NCBI RefSeq assembly: GCF_021168455.1
Contig: NZ_JAJOZR010000011.1
Location: forward strand, 124,001 to 188,000
DNA from: Ferranicluibacter quercicola
GTDB taxonomy: Bacteria; Pseudomonadota; Alphaproteobacteria; Rhizobiales; Rhizobiaceae
Length of the DNA: 64,000 bases
Reading direction: 5' to 3'
Shown one piece after another: positions 32,359 through 41,148 of the stretch. The first letter of the stretch is position 1; the number at the start of each line of letters is the position of its first letter. Below the pieces are notes generated by a model. The model ran no database searches and was not told where the DNA came from. It saw only the letters and a program-made list of their open reading frames with translations. Made by a program: the position numbers and the translations under genes.

Positions 32359-32465
32359 CCCGCGTGCGATGCCCGGAAATCTCGGTGTGCGGTTGCAGCG
32401 AGGCCGTCGTGTCGACCTTTGAGAATGCCGTTCATGAACGCCAAAAGAGAGATTTGGGACTCTGA
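32355..32465 (+). CDS. Small Cys-containing ORF coupled between arsR and acr3
   Basis: A 36-codon ORF beginning MTRVRCPEISVCGCSEAV links arsR and acr3. Its ATG overlaps the arsR stop as ATGA, and its own TGA overlaps the acr3 ATG the same way, so all three would be translated in series. Three cysteines (6, 12, 14) in CPEISVCGC could bind arsenite, as ArsD-like chaperones do, but the protein matches no family I know. It may instead be a relict of an arsC-type gene kept only for coupling. The double ATGA overlap is the main evidence for expression. Confidence 0.5.
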   Translation: MTRVRCPEISVCGCSEAVVSTFENAVHERQKRDLGL

Positions 32466-33505
32466 TGTCGACGTTCGAACGCTACCTGACCCTGTGGGTC
32501 GCTCTCTGCATCCTCGTCGGCATCGCCCTCGGGCACCTGATGCCCGGCGTGTTTCAGTTCGTCGGGGCGGTGGAGGTGGCCAAGGTCAACCTGCCGGTGG
32601 CGGTGCTGATCTGGCTGATGATCGTTCCCATGCTGCTGAAGATCGATTTTGCCACGCTGGCCCTCGTCGGCCGCCACTGGCGCGGCATCGGCATTACTGT
32701 GTTCATCAACTGGGCGGTCAAGCCATTCTCCATGGCGCTGCTCGGCTGGTTGTTCATCGGTTGGCTGTTCCGGCCGTACCTGCCGGAAACGCAGATCGAC
32801 AGCTACATTGCCGGCCTCATCATTCTTGCCGCCGCACCCTGCACGGCCATGGTGTTCGTCTGGTCGAACCTCACGAAGGGCGAGCCGCATTTCACGCTGA
32901 GCCAGGTCGCCCTCAACGACGCGATTATGGTAGTCGCCTTCGCGCCGATCGTCGCCCTGTTGCTCGGGCTCTCCGCCATCACTGTCCCGTGGGATACGCT
33001 CATCCTCTCGGTGGTGCTTTACATCGTCCTGCCGGTCGTCGTCGCGCAGCTGCTGCGCCGGAGCACGGATGTCGAGCGTCTGGCCGTCCGTCTGCAGCCG
33101 GTGTCGCTGCTGGCGCTTCTGGGCACACTCGTGCTCCTGTTCGGTTTCCAGGGCGAGCAGATCGTCGCGCAGCCGACCGTGATCGCGCTGTTGGCCGTGC
33201 CGATCCTCATTCAGGTGTATCTCAACGCCGGCCTCGCCTATCTGCTCAATCGCGTCAGCGGCGAGGCGCACTGCGTTGCCGGGCCCTCCGCACTGATCGG
33301 CGCCTCGAACTTCTTCGAGCTGGCGGTTGCAGCAGCGATCAGCCTGTTCGGCTTCACGTCCGGTGCTGCGCTCGCAACCGTCGTCGGCGTTCTGGTCGAG
33401 GTGCCGGTGATGCTGTCCGTCGTCTGGATCGTCAATCGCAGCAGGGGCTGGTACGAACGCGGCGCCGCCGTTCGGACCCATGCCGCAACCATCGGGAAGG
33501 CCTGA
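32465..33505 (+). CDS. acr3: ACR3 family arsenite efflux permease
   Basis: Acr3 exports arsenite across the inner membrane using the proton motive force. The 346-residue protein has about ten hydrophobic helices. The conserved arsenite-site cysteine is Cys126 in LAAAPCTAMVFVWSNLTKG, and the conserved Glu lies in IGASNFFELAVAAAISLFG, both essential in characterised members. It is intact and of normal length. It starts inside the stop of the preceding small ORF and is followed by arsC after four bases. Confidence 0.94.
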   Translation: MSTFERYLTLWVALCILVGIALGHLMPGVFQFVGAVEVAKVNLPVAVLIWLMIVPMLLKIDFATLALVGRHWRGIGITVFINWAVKPFSMALLGWLFIGWLFRPYLPETQIDSYIAGLIILAAAPCTAMVFVWSNLTKGEPHFTLSQVALNDAIMVVAFAPIVALLLGLSAITVPWDTLILSVVLYIVLPVVVAQLLRRSTDVERLAVRLQPVSLLALLGTLVLLFGFQGEQIVAQPTVIALLAVPILIQVYLNAGLAYLLNRVSGEAHCVAGPSALIGASNFFELAVAAAISLFGFTSGAALATVVGVLVEVPVMLSVVWIVNRSRGWYERGAAVRTHAATIGKA

Positions 33506-33509
33506 GACC

Positions 33510-33932
33510 ATGGATGTCACCATCTACCACAATCCCGCCTGCGGCACCTCGCGCAATACGCTGGCGATGATCCGGAATGCGGGGATCGAACCCACCGTGA
33601 TCGCCTATCTGGAGACGCCTCCGACCCGCGAGCGGCTGGTGAGGATGATCGGCGATGCCGGTCTGACGGTAAGGGGCGCCATCCGCGAGAAGGGGACACC
33701 CTATGCGGAGCTGGGTCTCGATGATCCGGACCTCTCCGATGACCAGTTGCTCGACGCGATGCTGGCGCATCCGATCCTGATCAATCGTCCCTTCGTGGTA
33801 ACGCCGATGGGCACGCGCCTTGCCCGTCCCTCCGAACGGGTGCTGGACATCCTGCCGGAGACCCATACCGGCGCCTTCGCCAAGGAAGACGGCGAAGAGG
33901 TTCTCGACGTCGAGGGCAAGCGCATCGTTTGA
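33510..33932 (+). CDS. arsC: Arsenate reductase ArsC, glutaredoxin type
   Basis: ArsC reduces arsenate to arsenite, using glutathione and glutaredoxin, so that Acr3 can export it. The 140-residue protein has the catalytic Cys11 in YHNPACGTSRNTLAMIRN. It also has RERLVRMIGDAGL and LLDAMLAHPILINRPFVVTPMGTRLARPSE, whose arginines bind arsenate. It is the last gene of arsR-ORF-acr3-arsC and is followed by a strong terminator. Confidence 0.95.
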   Translation: MDVTIYHNPACGTSRNTLAMIRNAGIEPTVIAYLETPPTRERLVRMIGDAGLTVRGAIREKGTPYAELGLDDPDLSDDQLLDAMLAHPILINRPFVVTPMGTRLARPSERVLDILPETHTGAFAKEDGEEVLDVEGKRIV

Positions 33933-34017
33933 TGGCCGGCCGGCCCTGTCCCGTTTCCCTTCACCGCACCTTGCCACGGTTCGCCGAGGCAAGGGAGAGC
34001 GGCGTGACCCCAGACGC

Positions 34018-34049
34018 AGCAAGGCCGGGCGATGTCGCCCGGCCTTGCT
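34018..34049. terminator. Bidirectional terminator between arsC and a chemoreceptor gene
   Basis: A perfect 15-bp stem, AGCAAGGCCGGGCGA with TCGCCCGGCCTTGCT, is separated by only TG. It lies between two convergent genes and should end both transcripts. Confidence 0.8.
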
Positions 34050-34095
34050 TGTTCGCGCCGTCTCGCTCAGAAGCCGTCGGCCCCGGGCCCGCGCG

Positions 34096-36336
34096 TCAGG
34101 CCCGCCTGCGGAGTGGGGCGGACGGCATGCCGGCGTCGCGGTCCGAGAGGACGAAGTAGGACAGGAGGTTCGTCAGGTTGGCGCTTTCCTGTGCGAGGCC
34201 TGCGCCGGCCGCCGTCATCTCCTCGACCATGGCCGCGTTCTGCTGCGTGGCGTGATCCATGTGATTGATCGCGACGTTTACCTCCGCAAGGCCGGAAGAC
34301 TGCTCGCCTGCCGCCGTGGCGATGGCATCCATATGGGCGTTGATGACCTGAACGAGCTGTTCGATCTCCGTCAGGCCTTCGCCGGTCTGTCCGACGAGGT
34401 CGACGCCCTGGCTGACGGCGGATGAGGAGTTGACGATCAGCTTCTTGATCTCGCGTGCCGCCGTGGCGGAGCGCTGCGCCAGTTCGCGAACCTCCTGTGC
34501 GACCACCGCGAAGCCGCGCCCGGCTTCGCCGGCGCGGGCAGCCTCGACGCCGGCGTTCAGCGCCAGAAGGTTGGTCTGGAAGGCGATTTCGTCGATCACC
34601 GAGATGATCTGCTCGATCTGGCGCGACGAATCCTCGATCCGCTGCATGGCGACCACGGCATCACGCACGACCACGCCCGACCGATCGGCGCGCTCCCGGG
34701 CGGAACGCACGACATCGCGCGCCTTGACCGTGAGCTGCGACGTCGCGGCCACGTTGACGGTGATCTGCTCGAGCGCTGCCGCTGTTTCCTCGAGGGCTGC
34801 GGCCTGCTGTTCCGTTCGCTTGGCGAGGTTGTCGGAGGCCTCGGAGATCTCGCTGGAGCCGTTGGTGACGATGACGACGGAGCCATCGACGGACACCAGG
34901 GCGGAGCGCAGCTTTTCGACCGACGTGTTGAAGTCCGCGCGCAGGTCTTCGAACTGCGGCGCCAGAGGTGCCGTGATTTCGCACTGCATGTCGCCGGTCG
35001 ACAGGCGGCGAAGGCTCGCGGCGAGCGTTCCCGTTGCCCGGTTCAGGCGATCCTCGGCTTCCGCTTCGGCCGTGATACGGATGTTTTCGCGTTCCTGCTC
35101 GGCGGCCAGACGGTTCGCCGTCGCGTTGTTTTCCAGTTCCTGGTTTCGCACGGCGGCGATCTGGAAGACCTCGACCGATTGCGCCATCTTGCCCATCTCG
35201 TCCCCGCGCTCGACGCCGGGGATCGTGATCTTCAGATTGCCGTCCGCAAGGGCGCGCATGCAGTGCGTGAGCGCAGCCAGCGGCTTGGTGACCTTGTAGA
35301 CGATGACGCCCATGGCGACCACGCCGGTCGCGAGGGAAAAGGCAAACAGTCCGAGCAGGGTGAGGAACTGGCGTAGGGCTGCGGATTTCGTCGCTGTCGC
35401 CTCGCGATCGATCGTGTCCATCGCGAGGATCGCGACGTTCGCGATCTTGAACAGCGATGCGGTCGTCGGGGCACGCCAGTCGTCGATGGTCAGGGAAGGC
35501 TTCTCGCCGGCGGCGATCTTGGCGATCACGGCGTTCCGCATCTCGGCATAGCTGCCGGCGAAATAGGTCCGGTTCGCGTCTTCGAAGGCATCCTGGATCT
35601 CCTGCGGGGTCTGCGGGTGCTTGACCAGCATTTCCACGGCCTTCCAGGCGTAATCGATCTTCGCATCGAAAATCGCCAGCTGCGAAGCGATCTGCGGGTC
35701 GGGAGCGGTCGGGCTGGTGACGACATTGTTGAGGAGGAGCGAGGCTCCGCCGCCAAGCGCGCGCGTGGACCAGGCGGAGGCCCGGATCTGCATCATCGGT
35801 ACCGTTGCGGGATCGACCGTCCGGATCCGCGCCTCCGAAGCCAGAAGCGCCGTCTCGATATCCGTGAGGAAGGTGGCGCCAAGATCCATGGAGGTCTTGA
35901 TGACGCTCACGTCGCGGCTCTCGAGGGGATTGGCCAGCGCGCTGTCGATGGTTGCCCGATAGGTCTTCACCTTCTCGAAAGTTGCCTGGACCGTTGCGTA
36001 TTGCTGGCGAACGTTGCCGTCCGTGATGTCGCTCGTGACCCGGTCGGCTTCCGTCATGCCGCGATCGACGATCTGGCGCATCTTGGTAAAGGACGCGATC
36101 GATCCGGCCGCATCGCTGCTTTTCAGCTTCAGGGCCGAAGCGCTGTCGCCGCGCTCGCTGCGGAACGCCACCAGCGCCTCGAACAGAGCCTTGTCGAGAT
36201 TCGTCAGCGTCGAAACTTCGTCGTCGCGAAGATAGGCCCGATAGGACAGGACCATCGAGAATGCGATTGTTGCTGCAAGGGTCAAACTCAGAACGGCAAA
36301 CATGCCGATCAGGAGGCTCCGTATAGACATCTTCAT
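34096..36336 (-). CDS. Transmembrane methyl-accepting chemotaxis protein
   Basis: This 746-residue chemoreceptor relays an external signal to the CheA/CheW complex. TM1 is at about 6-30, followed by a ~290-residue periplasmic helical sensor domain, TM2 at about 322-348, and a HAMP segment (TKPLAALTHCMRALADGNL). A second HAMP-like stretch is near LAASLRRLSTGDMQ. The signalling hairpin tip reads IDEIAFQTNLLALNAGVEAARAGEAGRGFAVVAQEVRELAQRS at about 580-622. No CheR-tethering pentapeptide is seen. The ligand is unknown; the neighbourhood of sugar-acid transport genes suggests an organic acid as inference. Confidence 0.93.
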   Translation of the reverse strand: MKMSIRSLLIGMFAVLSLTLAATIAFSMVLSYRAYLRDDEVSTLTNLDKALFEALVAFRSERGDSASALKLKSSDAAGSIASFTKMRQIVDRGMTEADRVTSDITDGNVRQQYATVQATFEKVKTYRATIDSALANPLESRDVSVIKTSMDLGATFLTDIETALLASEARIRTVDPATVPMMQIRASAWSTRALGGGASLLLNNVVTSPTAPDPQIASQLAIFDAKIDYAWKAVEMLVKHPQTPQEIQDAFEDANRTYFAGSYAEMRNAVIAKIAAGEKPSLTIDDWRAPTTASLFKIANVAILAMDTIDREATATKSAALRQFLTLLGLFAFSLATGVVAMGVIVYKVTKPLAALTHCMRALADGNLKITIPGVERGDEMGKMAQSVEVFQIAAVRNQELENNATANRLAAEQERENIRITAEAEAEDRLNRATGTLAASLRRLSTGDMQCEITAPLAPQFEDLRADFNTSVEKLRSALVSVDGSVVIVTNGSSEISEASDNLAKRTEQQAAALEETAAALEQITVNVAATSQLTVKARDVVRSARERADRSGVVVRDAVVAMQRIEDSSRQIEQIISVIDEIAFQTNLLALNAGVEAARAGEAGRGFAVVAQEVRELAQRSATAAREIKKLIVNSSSAVSQGVDLVGQTGEGLTEIEQLVQVINAHMDAIATAAGEQSSGLAEVNVAINHMDHATQQNAAMVEEMTAAGAGLAQESANLTNLLSYFVLSDRDAGMPSAPLRRRA

Positions 36337-36773
36337 GAACAGATCCTTTAAGAATTTGTTCGATTCCTACGGTGAAGCGATGAAAAATTACTTAAGTGTA
36401 ATATACCAAAAGTCGTACCCGGCGGGTTCTTCTTTCGGGTTTCGGTGCACATTTCCGACCTTCGTCTGCAGGCTCGAATGTGACAGAAGAACCGGACGTT
36501 TTACAATCGGTATTCGGTCTCCGAATAATGCTGTGCAAGCAGCATCGTGCGCATGCGGTCCGTTGGTGTGGTGTGTACCACGAAGTAATGGATTGCAGGG
36601 GATGCCGGACCTGTCCGAAGCCCGCGCAACGGCCACGGCTGGTGCCAGACGCGGCAATGCCGGCCCCGGGACCGTCGCAAGGACGTCCGGCACCGGCATT
36701 GGTTCGTTTCCGTCGCCGGCGGGCCCGTTCGACCGTTGAGACGGTCCCGGCCGGCCGGCTGGACAGCTGTTTG
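36337..36773. other. 437-base intergenic region between chemoreceptor and TRAP operon end
   Basis: No gene is supported. Near the chemoreceptor is an AT-rich patch with the inverted repeat ATTAC-N6-GTAAT (36387-36402), a possible promoter or operator. Near the TRAP gene, CGGGACCGTC (36667-36676) and GACGGTCCCG (36740-36749) are perfectly complementary over 10 bases with a ~60-base loop, which may act as a transcript end for the TRAP operon. Confidence 0.4.
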
Positions 36774-38633
36774 CTACAGGAAGCCGATCGAGATCCAGGG
36801 AATGAAGATGATCAGCAGCAGGGCGATGAAGAGGGCGAGGAGGTGCGGCCAGACCTTGCCGATGACATCGTCCGGCGAAACGCGGCCGATGGCGCAGGCG
36901 AGGTAGAAGCCGACGCCGAAGGGTGGCGAGAACAGGCCGAACCCCATCGCGAAGACCGCAACGATCGCGTAATGCACCTCGTCGATCCCCATCAGCTTGG
37001 CGATGGGGAAGAGGAGGGGGCCGAAGAGCACGATGGCCGGGACGCCTTCGAGCACGCTGCCGAGGATGATGAAGGCCAGCGCCGAGAGCAACAGGAAGCC
37101 CATCTTGCCGCCGGGAACGCCCTGCATCAGATCGACCAGGTACTGCGAGAAGCCGGACTGCGTCAGCGCCCAGCCCATGGCGGTGGCAGCGCCCACGACG
37201 AGCAGGATCGAGCCGGAAAGCGAGGCGGCATCGACCAGCATCGGATAGAGCCGGCGCCACTTCATCTGGCGATAGAACAGGGCTCCGACGATAATGGAGT
37301 AGATGATGCCGATGGTCGCCACTTCGGTGGCCGTGGCCACGCCTTCGACGACGGCCGTGCGGATGACGATCGGCAGGCCGAGCCCCGGAATGGCCGCGAT
37401 GAAGAGCTTCAGCTTCGTCTTGCCGTCGATCTTGCGGGCCTGGCTGTTGTCCTCGCCGCGCGTCTGGATGAAGACGACGACGCAGAGGGCGAGCATGCCG
37501 ACGAAGGCGGGCAGGAGGCCGGCGGTGAAGAGCGCCGCGATCGAGACGCCCGTGACGGAGCCGACCGTGATCAGCACGATCGATGGCGGAATGGTTTCCG
37601 ACATGACGGCCGATGCCGAGAGCAGGGAGACGAGGTCGCTGTCCTTGTTGCCGCGCTTCTTCATTTCGGGGAACAGGGCCGGTGCGACGGCGGCCATATC
37701 GGCGGCCTTTGCGCCGGAAATGCCCGAGACAAGATAGATGGCGCCGAGGAGGACATATTGCAGACCGCCGCGCAGGTGGCCGATCAGCGAGACGAGGAAG
37801 GCGATCATGGCCTGTGCGAGGCCGGCCATTTCGATGACGGCGCCGAGGAAGACGAACATGGGAACAGAGAGCAGGATCATGTGCGACATGCCCTCGCTCA
37901 TCCGGCCCGGCACGATCGAGATCGGCACCCAGCTGGCGAAATTGAGATAGGCGGCCGTTGCCAGGACGAAGGCGAACGCGATCGGGACGCCGAGCATGAT
38001 GCCGAGGAGGACGAGGCCGATGAAGAAGATCAGGAGGCTGTAATTGCCGATTTCCTCGAACCAGGGCATCGCCAGCTGAAAACAGCCGAAGACGGCCGCG
38101 AGAACGACAAGGCTGACCGCGATCTGCGCGAGCGAGCTCGCCCGCAGCATCTTGTCGGCCGCGGTGATGAGCATCAGCACGACGCCCACGAGCAGCGCCG
38201 CTTCGCGCCAGGCTTCGCTGATCTGCAGAACGGGCGTCACGCTGATGATCCGCTCTTCGACATGCTCCCAGGTCGGGAGCAGCATGAGCGCAAGCAGCGT
38301 CGTCACGATCACCATGGCGAAGGCATTGGCGCGGCTCTCCCAGACGGACGAAAGCTTGCGCACGAAGGCCGTGAGCCGCATGTGCTGGCCGCGCCGCAGG
38401 GCGACGACGGATCCGAGCATGGTCATCCAGACGAAGAGGATGGTTGCGACCTCGTCGGACCAGACGAGGGGCGTGTGCAGGAGGTAGCGGGCCGTGGTCG
38501 CCCAGCCGAGGAGAATGATCTCCGCAAGAACGATCGTGGCGGCAATGGCTTCGACGATATGCCCGAAAAGGCGGTCGAAGCGCTGGACTGCGCCTTTTGG
38601 AGCGGGAACGTCCGCGGTGGTTGTTGCTTCCAT
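36774..38633 (-). CDS. Fused TRAP transporter permease DctQ-DctM
   Basis: This 619-residue protein fuses the two membrane subunits of a TRAP importer. Residues 1 to ~175 form the small DctQ part with four helices (ARYLLHTPLVWSDEVATILFVWMTMLG). Residues ~185-619 form the large DctM part with about twelve helices, including GVPIAFAFVL, SVPMFVFLGAVIEMAGLAQ and SETIPPSIVLITVGSVTGVSIAALF. It moves a carboxylate, usually a sugar acid or dicarboxylate, with sodium. The binding protein is encoded just upstream on the same strand. Fused QM proteins are a known minority form. Confidence 0.92.
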   Translation of the reverse strand: MEATTTADVPAPKGAVQRFDRLFGHIVEAIAATIVLAEIILLGWATTARYLLHTPLVWSDEVATILFVWMTMLGSVVALRRGQHMRLTAFVRKLSSVWESRANAFAMVIVTTLLALMLLPTWEHVEERIISVTPVLQISEAWREAALLVGVVLMLITAADKMLRASSLAQIAVSLVVLAAVFGCFQLAMPWFEEIGNYSLLIFFIGLVLLGIMLGVPIAFAFVLATAAYLNFASWVPISIVPGRMSEGMSHMILLSVPMFVFLGAVIEMAGLAQAMIAFLVSLIGHLRGGLQYVLLGAIYLVSGISGAKAADMAAVAPALFPEMKKRGNKDSDLVSLLSASAVMSETIPPSIVLITVGSVTGVSIAALFTAGLLPAFVGMLALCVVVFIQTRGEDNSQARKIDGKTKLKLFIAAIPGLGLPIVIRTAVVEGVATATEVATIGIIYSIIVGALFYRQMKWRRLYPMLVDAASLSGSILLVVGAATAMGWALTQSGFSQYLVDLMQGVPGGKMGFLLLSALAFIILGSVLEGVPAIVLFGPLLFPIAKLMGIDEVHYAIVAVFAMGFGLFSPPFGVGFYLACAIGRVSPDDVIGKVWPHLLALFIALLLIIFIPWISIGFL

Positions 38634-38754
38634 GATGATACCCCCCGAAAATCCGCTTCAACGCGGCATGTCATCCTGTTCGGGAATGCCCAGCGGCGTC
38701 CCGAAGCAACACGGCGCACAGCCCGTTCAGGGACCGCGCGCCGCGCTTTGATCG

Positions 38755-39762
38755 TCAGAGCGTGCCGACGTCCTTCTCGAGCAGGCCCCAGGCTTCTGCG
38801 CCGAACTTTTCCTTCCAGCCGGTGTAGAAGCCGGCCTTTGCCAGAACGTCGCGGAACGGCGCCTTGTCGACCGTGTGGAACGTCAGGCCGGCGGCCTCGA
38901 TGTCGATCTTGGCCTGTTCGTTCAGGGCCTTGATGTCGGCGCGTTCGTTGACCGCGGCGGTCGACAGCTCTTCCAGAATGATGGTCTGGGCTTCGGCAGG
39001 CACGGCCGACCAGCGACGGTTGTTGCAGAAGATGTGATGGCCGTCCCAGATGTGGCCGGTCATCGAAACATGCTTCTGCACCTCGTAGAGCTTGGAGCTC
39101 TGGATGAGCGCCAGCGGATTTTCCTGCCCGTCGACGATGTGCGTCTGGAGCGCGGCGTAGAGCTCGCCGAAGTTCAGCGGCGTCGGGGCGGCACCCAGGG
39201 TCTGGAACAGCGTGACCCAGAGCTGGTTGCCGGGAACGCGGATCTTCATGCCGGCGAGATCCGCCGGGGTGACGATCGGCTTGCTGCCCGTCGTGATGTT
39301 GCGATAGCCATTGTCGAGCATCTTCGGGAAGACGAACAGGCCGGCCTCGAAGAAGGCCTTGCGCACGAAATCGCCGAGGTCGCCGTCCATGGCCTTCCAG
39401 ACATGGTCGTAGGTCGGGAAGGCGAAGGCGACGGCATTGATGGCGGCGAAGGGTACGATGGTCTGGTTGACGCTCGACGTGGACATCAGGTCGAGGGCAC
39501 CGCCGCGGACCTGCGCAAACATGTCGGATTCGCCGCCGAGCTGGCTGCCCGGATAGACCTGCAGGTCGATGGCGCCCTCGGAGCGCGCCGCGATGGTTTT
39601 CGACGCCTCGACGATGCGCGTGACGCCCGGATGCGTGGGAGGAAAGGCCGTGCCGTAGCGCAGCTTGATCTTGGGCGCCGCGCGCAGGATGCCGGGTGCT
39701 GCAACGAGCCCCGCAGCCGCACCGGTCGCAAGTGTGCCGAACGTTCGACGTGTGATGTTCAT
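38755..39762 (-). CDS. TRAP transporter solute-binding protein (DctP type)
   Basis: This 335-residue periplasmic protein captures an organic acid for the fused DctQM permease. The N-terminus NITRRTFGTLATGAAAGLVAAPGIL has twin arginines, so export by the Tat route in folded form is likely. DctP motifs follow: LRYGTAFPPTHPG, GAIDLQVYPGSQLGGESDMFAQVRGGALDL, and GMKIRVPGNQLW with the ligand-binding arginine. GGGAGGA precedes the ATG. Its promoter holds a palindrome shared with the uxuA promoter, which points to a uronate or aldonate as ligand. Confidence 0.92.
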   Translation of the reverse strand: MNITRRTFGTLATGAAAGLVAAPGILRAAPKIKLRYGTAFPPTHPGVTRIVEASKTIAARSEGAIDLQVYPGSQLGGESDMFAQVRGGALDLMSTSSVNQTIVPFAAINAVAFAFPTYDHVWKAMDGDLGDFVRKAFFEAGLFVFPKMLDNGYRNITTGSKPIVTPADLAGMKIRVPGNQLWVTLFQTLGAAPTPLNFGELYAALQTHIVDGQENPLALIQSSKLYEVQKHVSMTGHIWDGHHIFCNNRRWSAVPAEAQTIILEELSTAAVNERADIKALNEQAKIDIEAAGLTFHTVDKAPFRDVLAKAGFYTGWKEKFGAEAWGLLEKDVGTL

Positions 39763-40083
39763 GATAGTCCTCCCAGGTTGATATGTGTTCCTCGTCCCGC
39801 TGCAGCCTGTGCCGCGCGGGTGGTCGTACGCGATGATCGGTCGGTGTCGATGGGGTGAGCGAGGCAGGCTGTCGAGGCCGTCCCATTGCATCGTTCGGCA
39901 TCTTGCGCTTTGCAGGCAGCCTCGAGATCACGATCTCGGCGGCGGTCCAGCGATGCAATCCGTGATGCAGATCCCCCTGCTTCCTCCATTCGCCGATCCG
40001 CGGCTATCCTCCCAGCTTGTCTATGACTACCATGGTAGAATGTCAACTGTCTGTGTGACAGGTATTTTAGCGAGGTCCGGTAT
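39763..40083. other. Long leader region of the TRAP operon
   Basis: Between the gntR stop and dctP lie 321 bases. The promoter and operator at 40018-40046 are close to the gntR end, leaving a ~250-base untranslated leader before dctP. I see no gene or clear structured RNA in the leader. Confidence 0.4.
40018..40046 (-). promoter_or_regulatory. dctP promoter with CTACCATGGTAG operator
   Basis: On the minus strand TTGACA (40046-40041) is followed two bases later by the perfect 12-bp palindrome CTACCATGGTAG (40027-40038), and a TAGACA -10-like element lies 17 bases from the -35. The layout is the same as at the uxuA promoter, so the same repressor should bind both. Confidence 0.7.
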
Positions 40084-40821
40084 TCACGCCTCGATGAGAT
40101 CGGCGCGCTGTTCGCGCAGGCGATGGGCGGTGCGCAGGACCTCGCGCAGATGCGCCGCCATGCTGTGGCCGGCGGCGTCGGCGTCGCCCGCTTCGATGGC
40201 ATCCACGACGGCGCGATGCTGCCCCAGGAGAGTGCGAAGGTGCGACGGGTCCGGCAGGCTGAGATAGCGCACACGGTCCATCTGCAGCTTGACGGACTGG
40301 ATGACGCGCCAGCTCTTCGACAGCGACGCCTCCTCGCAGAAGCTGCGGTGGAAGGCTTCGTCGAGATCGAGGAAGAGGTCGAGCGCCTCCGCCTTCACGG
40401 CCTTCTCCTGGTCGTAGAGATTGCTCTTGATCTCCGTCAGGAAATGCCGTGAACAGCCGGCGGCAAGGCGCTTCGTGATGGAAACCTCCAGGGCTTCCCG
40501 GATGAACTGCGCCTCTTCTACGTCACGAAGGCGAATCGGTGCGACGAAGCTGCCGCGCTGCGGGAGGATGTCGATGAGGCCTTCGTCGGCCAGCCGGATC
40601 AGGGCCTCGCGCACCGGCGTGCGACTGACGCCGAGCTGGAGGGATAGCTCCTTTTCGCTCAGCGCCTCGGACGGCATCATGGTGAGCGTGATGATCGCAC
40701 GCCGCAGCTTCTCGTAGATCTGGGCCGCGATCGGCTGGCGGGGATTGATGGTCAGAACAACCGACGAGGCGGGCGCCCCGATCCCGGATTCGGAGGTCTC
40801 ATCCGTACGTTTCATCACCAT
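40084..40821 (-). CDS. GntR family (FadR/FCD) regulator of the TRAP and uxu genes
   Basis: The 245-residue protein has an N-terminal GntR winged helix (PIAAQIYEKLRRAIITLTMMPSEALSEKELSLQLGVSRTPVREALIRLADEGLIDILPQRGSFVAPI) and a C-terminal FCD effector domain with FLDLDEAFHRSF and HRAVVDAIEAGDADAAGHSMAAHL. Such proteins are released from DNA by a sugar acid or its keto-deoxy product. It lies between the TRAP operon and uxuA, whose promoters carry matching palindromes. The first of two close ATGs (40821, 40815) is given. Binding to those sites is inference. Confidence 0.9.
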   Translation of the reverse strand: MVMKRTDETSESGIGAPASSVVLTINPRQPIAAQIYEKLRRAIITLTMMPSEALSEKELSLQLGVSRTPVREALIRLADEGLIDILPQRGSFVAPIRLRDVEEAQFIREALEVSITKRLAAGCSRHFLTEIKSNLYDQEKAVKAEALDLFLDLDEAFHRSFCEEASLSKSWRVIQSVKLQMDRVRYLSLPDPSHLRTLLGQHRAVVDAIEAGDADAAGHSMAAHLREVLRTAHRLREQRADLIEA

Positions 40822-40894
40822 CCTGGGCGACCCTTCATCTCTATCGTTAGGACCGTAATCGCACAGTTCCGAAAGAATATCCACGGCTGGTGCG

Positions 40895-40927
40895 TTGACA
40901 GTCTGCCATGGTAGTATATTAAATAAT
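40895..40927 (+). promoter_or_regulatory. uxuA promoter with CTGCCATGGTAG operator
   Basis: TTGACA (40895-40900) is followed two bases later by CTGCCATGGTAG (40903-40914), one base different from the palindrome at the dctP promoter. An AT-rich -10 region (TATTAAATAAT, 40917-40927) follows. A repressor bound here would sit between -35 and -10. Confidence 0.7.
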
Positions 40928-40989
40928 ACGACCCTAATGGTCGGGATGGCGAGGAGCGCATTCCGACTCGGTCGGCTGGGGAGGCTTCC

Positions 40990-41148
40990 ATGATTCACGT
41001 ACCGCCGGTTTGTGTCGCTAGGCATCTCCCTTGGCCGAGCCCGGTCGATGCCGATCGCGCCTTGCGTGGCGTGCCGGCGCGGCACCTTGGGTTCCCGATG
41101 AGACGTGCGGACGCGGAAGCGCGAAGCCCGAAGAGGAAAAGAACATGA
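40990..41148 (+). CDS. Small ORF translationally coupled to uxuA
   Basis: A 52-codon ORF starts at an ATG with a very strong ribosome site (GGGGAGG, four bases ahead). It ends with a TGA overlapping the uxuA ATG as ATGA. The predicted peptide begins MIHVPPVCVARHLPWP and ends in a basic KRKRT; it has no membrane segment and no recognised family. It lies in the ~215-base leader between promoter and uxuA, so it may be a coupling leader ORF rather than a functional protein. uxuA also has its own AGAGGA site. Confidence 0.45.
   Translation: MIHVPPVCVARHLPWPSPVDADRALRGVPARHLGFPMRRADAEARSPKRKRT

Noticed and set aside
36480..38933. Very long open frame on the plus strand opposite the TRAP permease gene
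   Set aside because: It is antisense to a clear DctQM coding frame, has highly charged low-complexity sequence and no family motif; it is a by-product of GC-rich codon usage.
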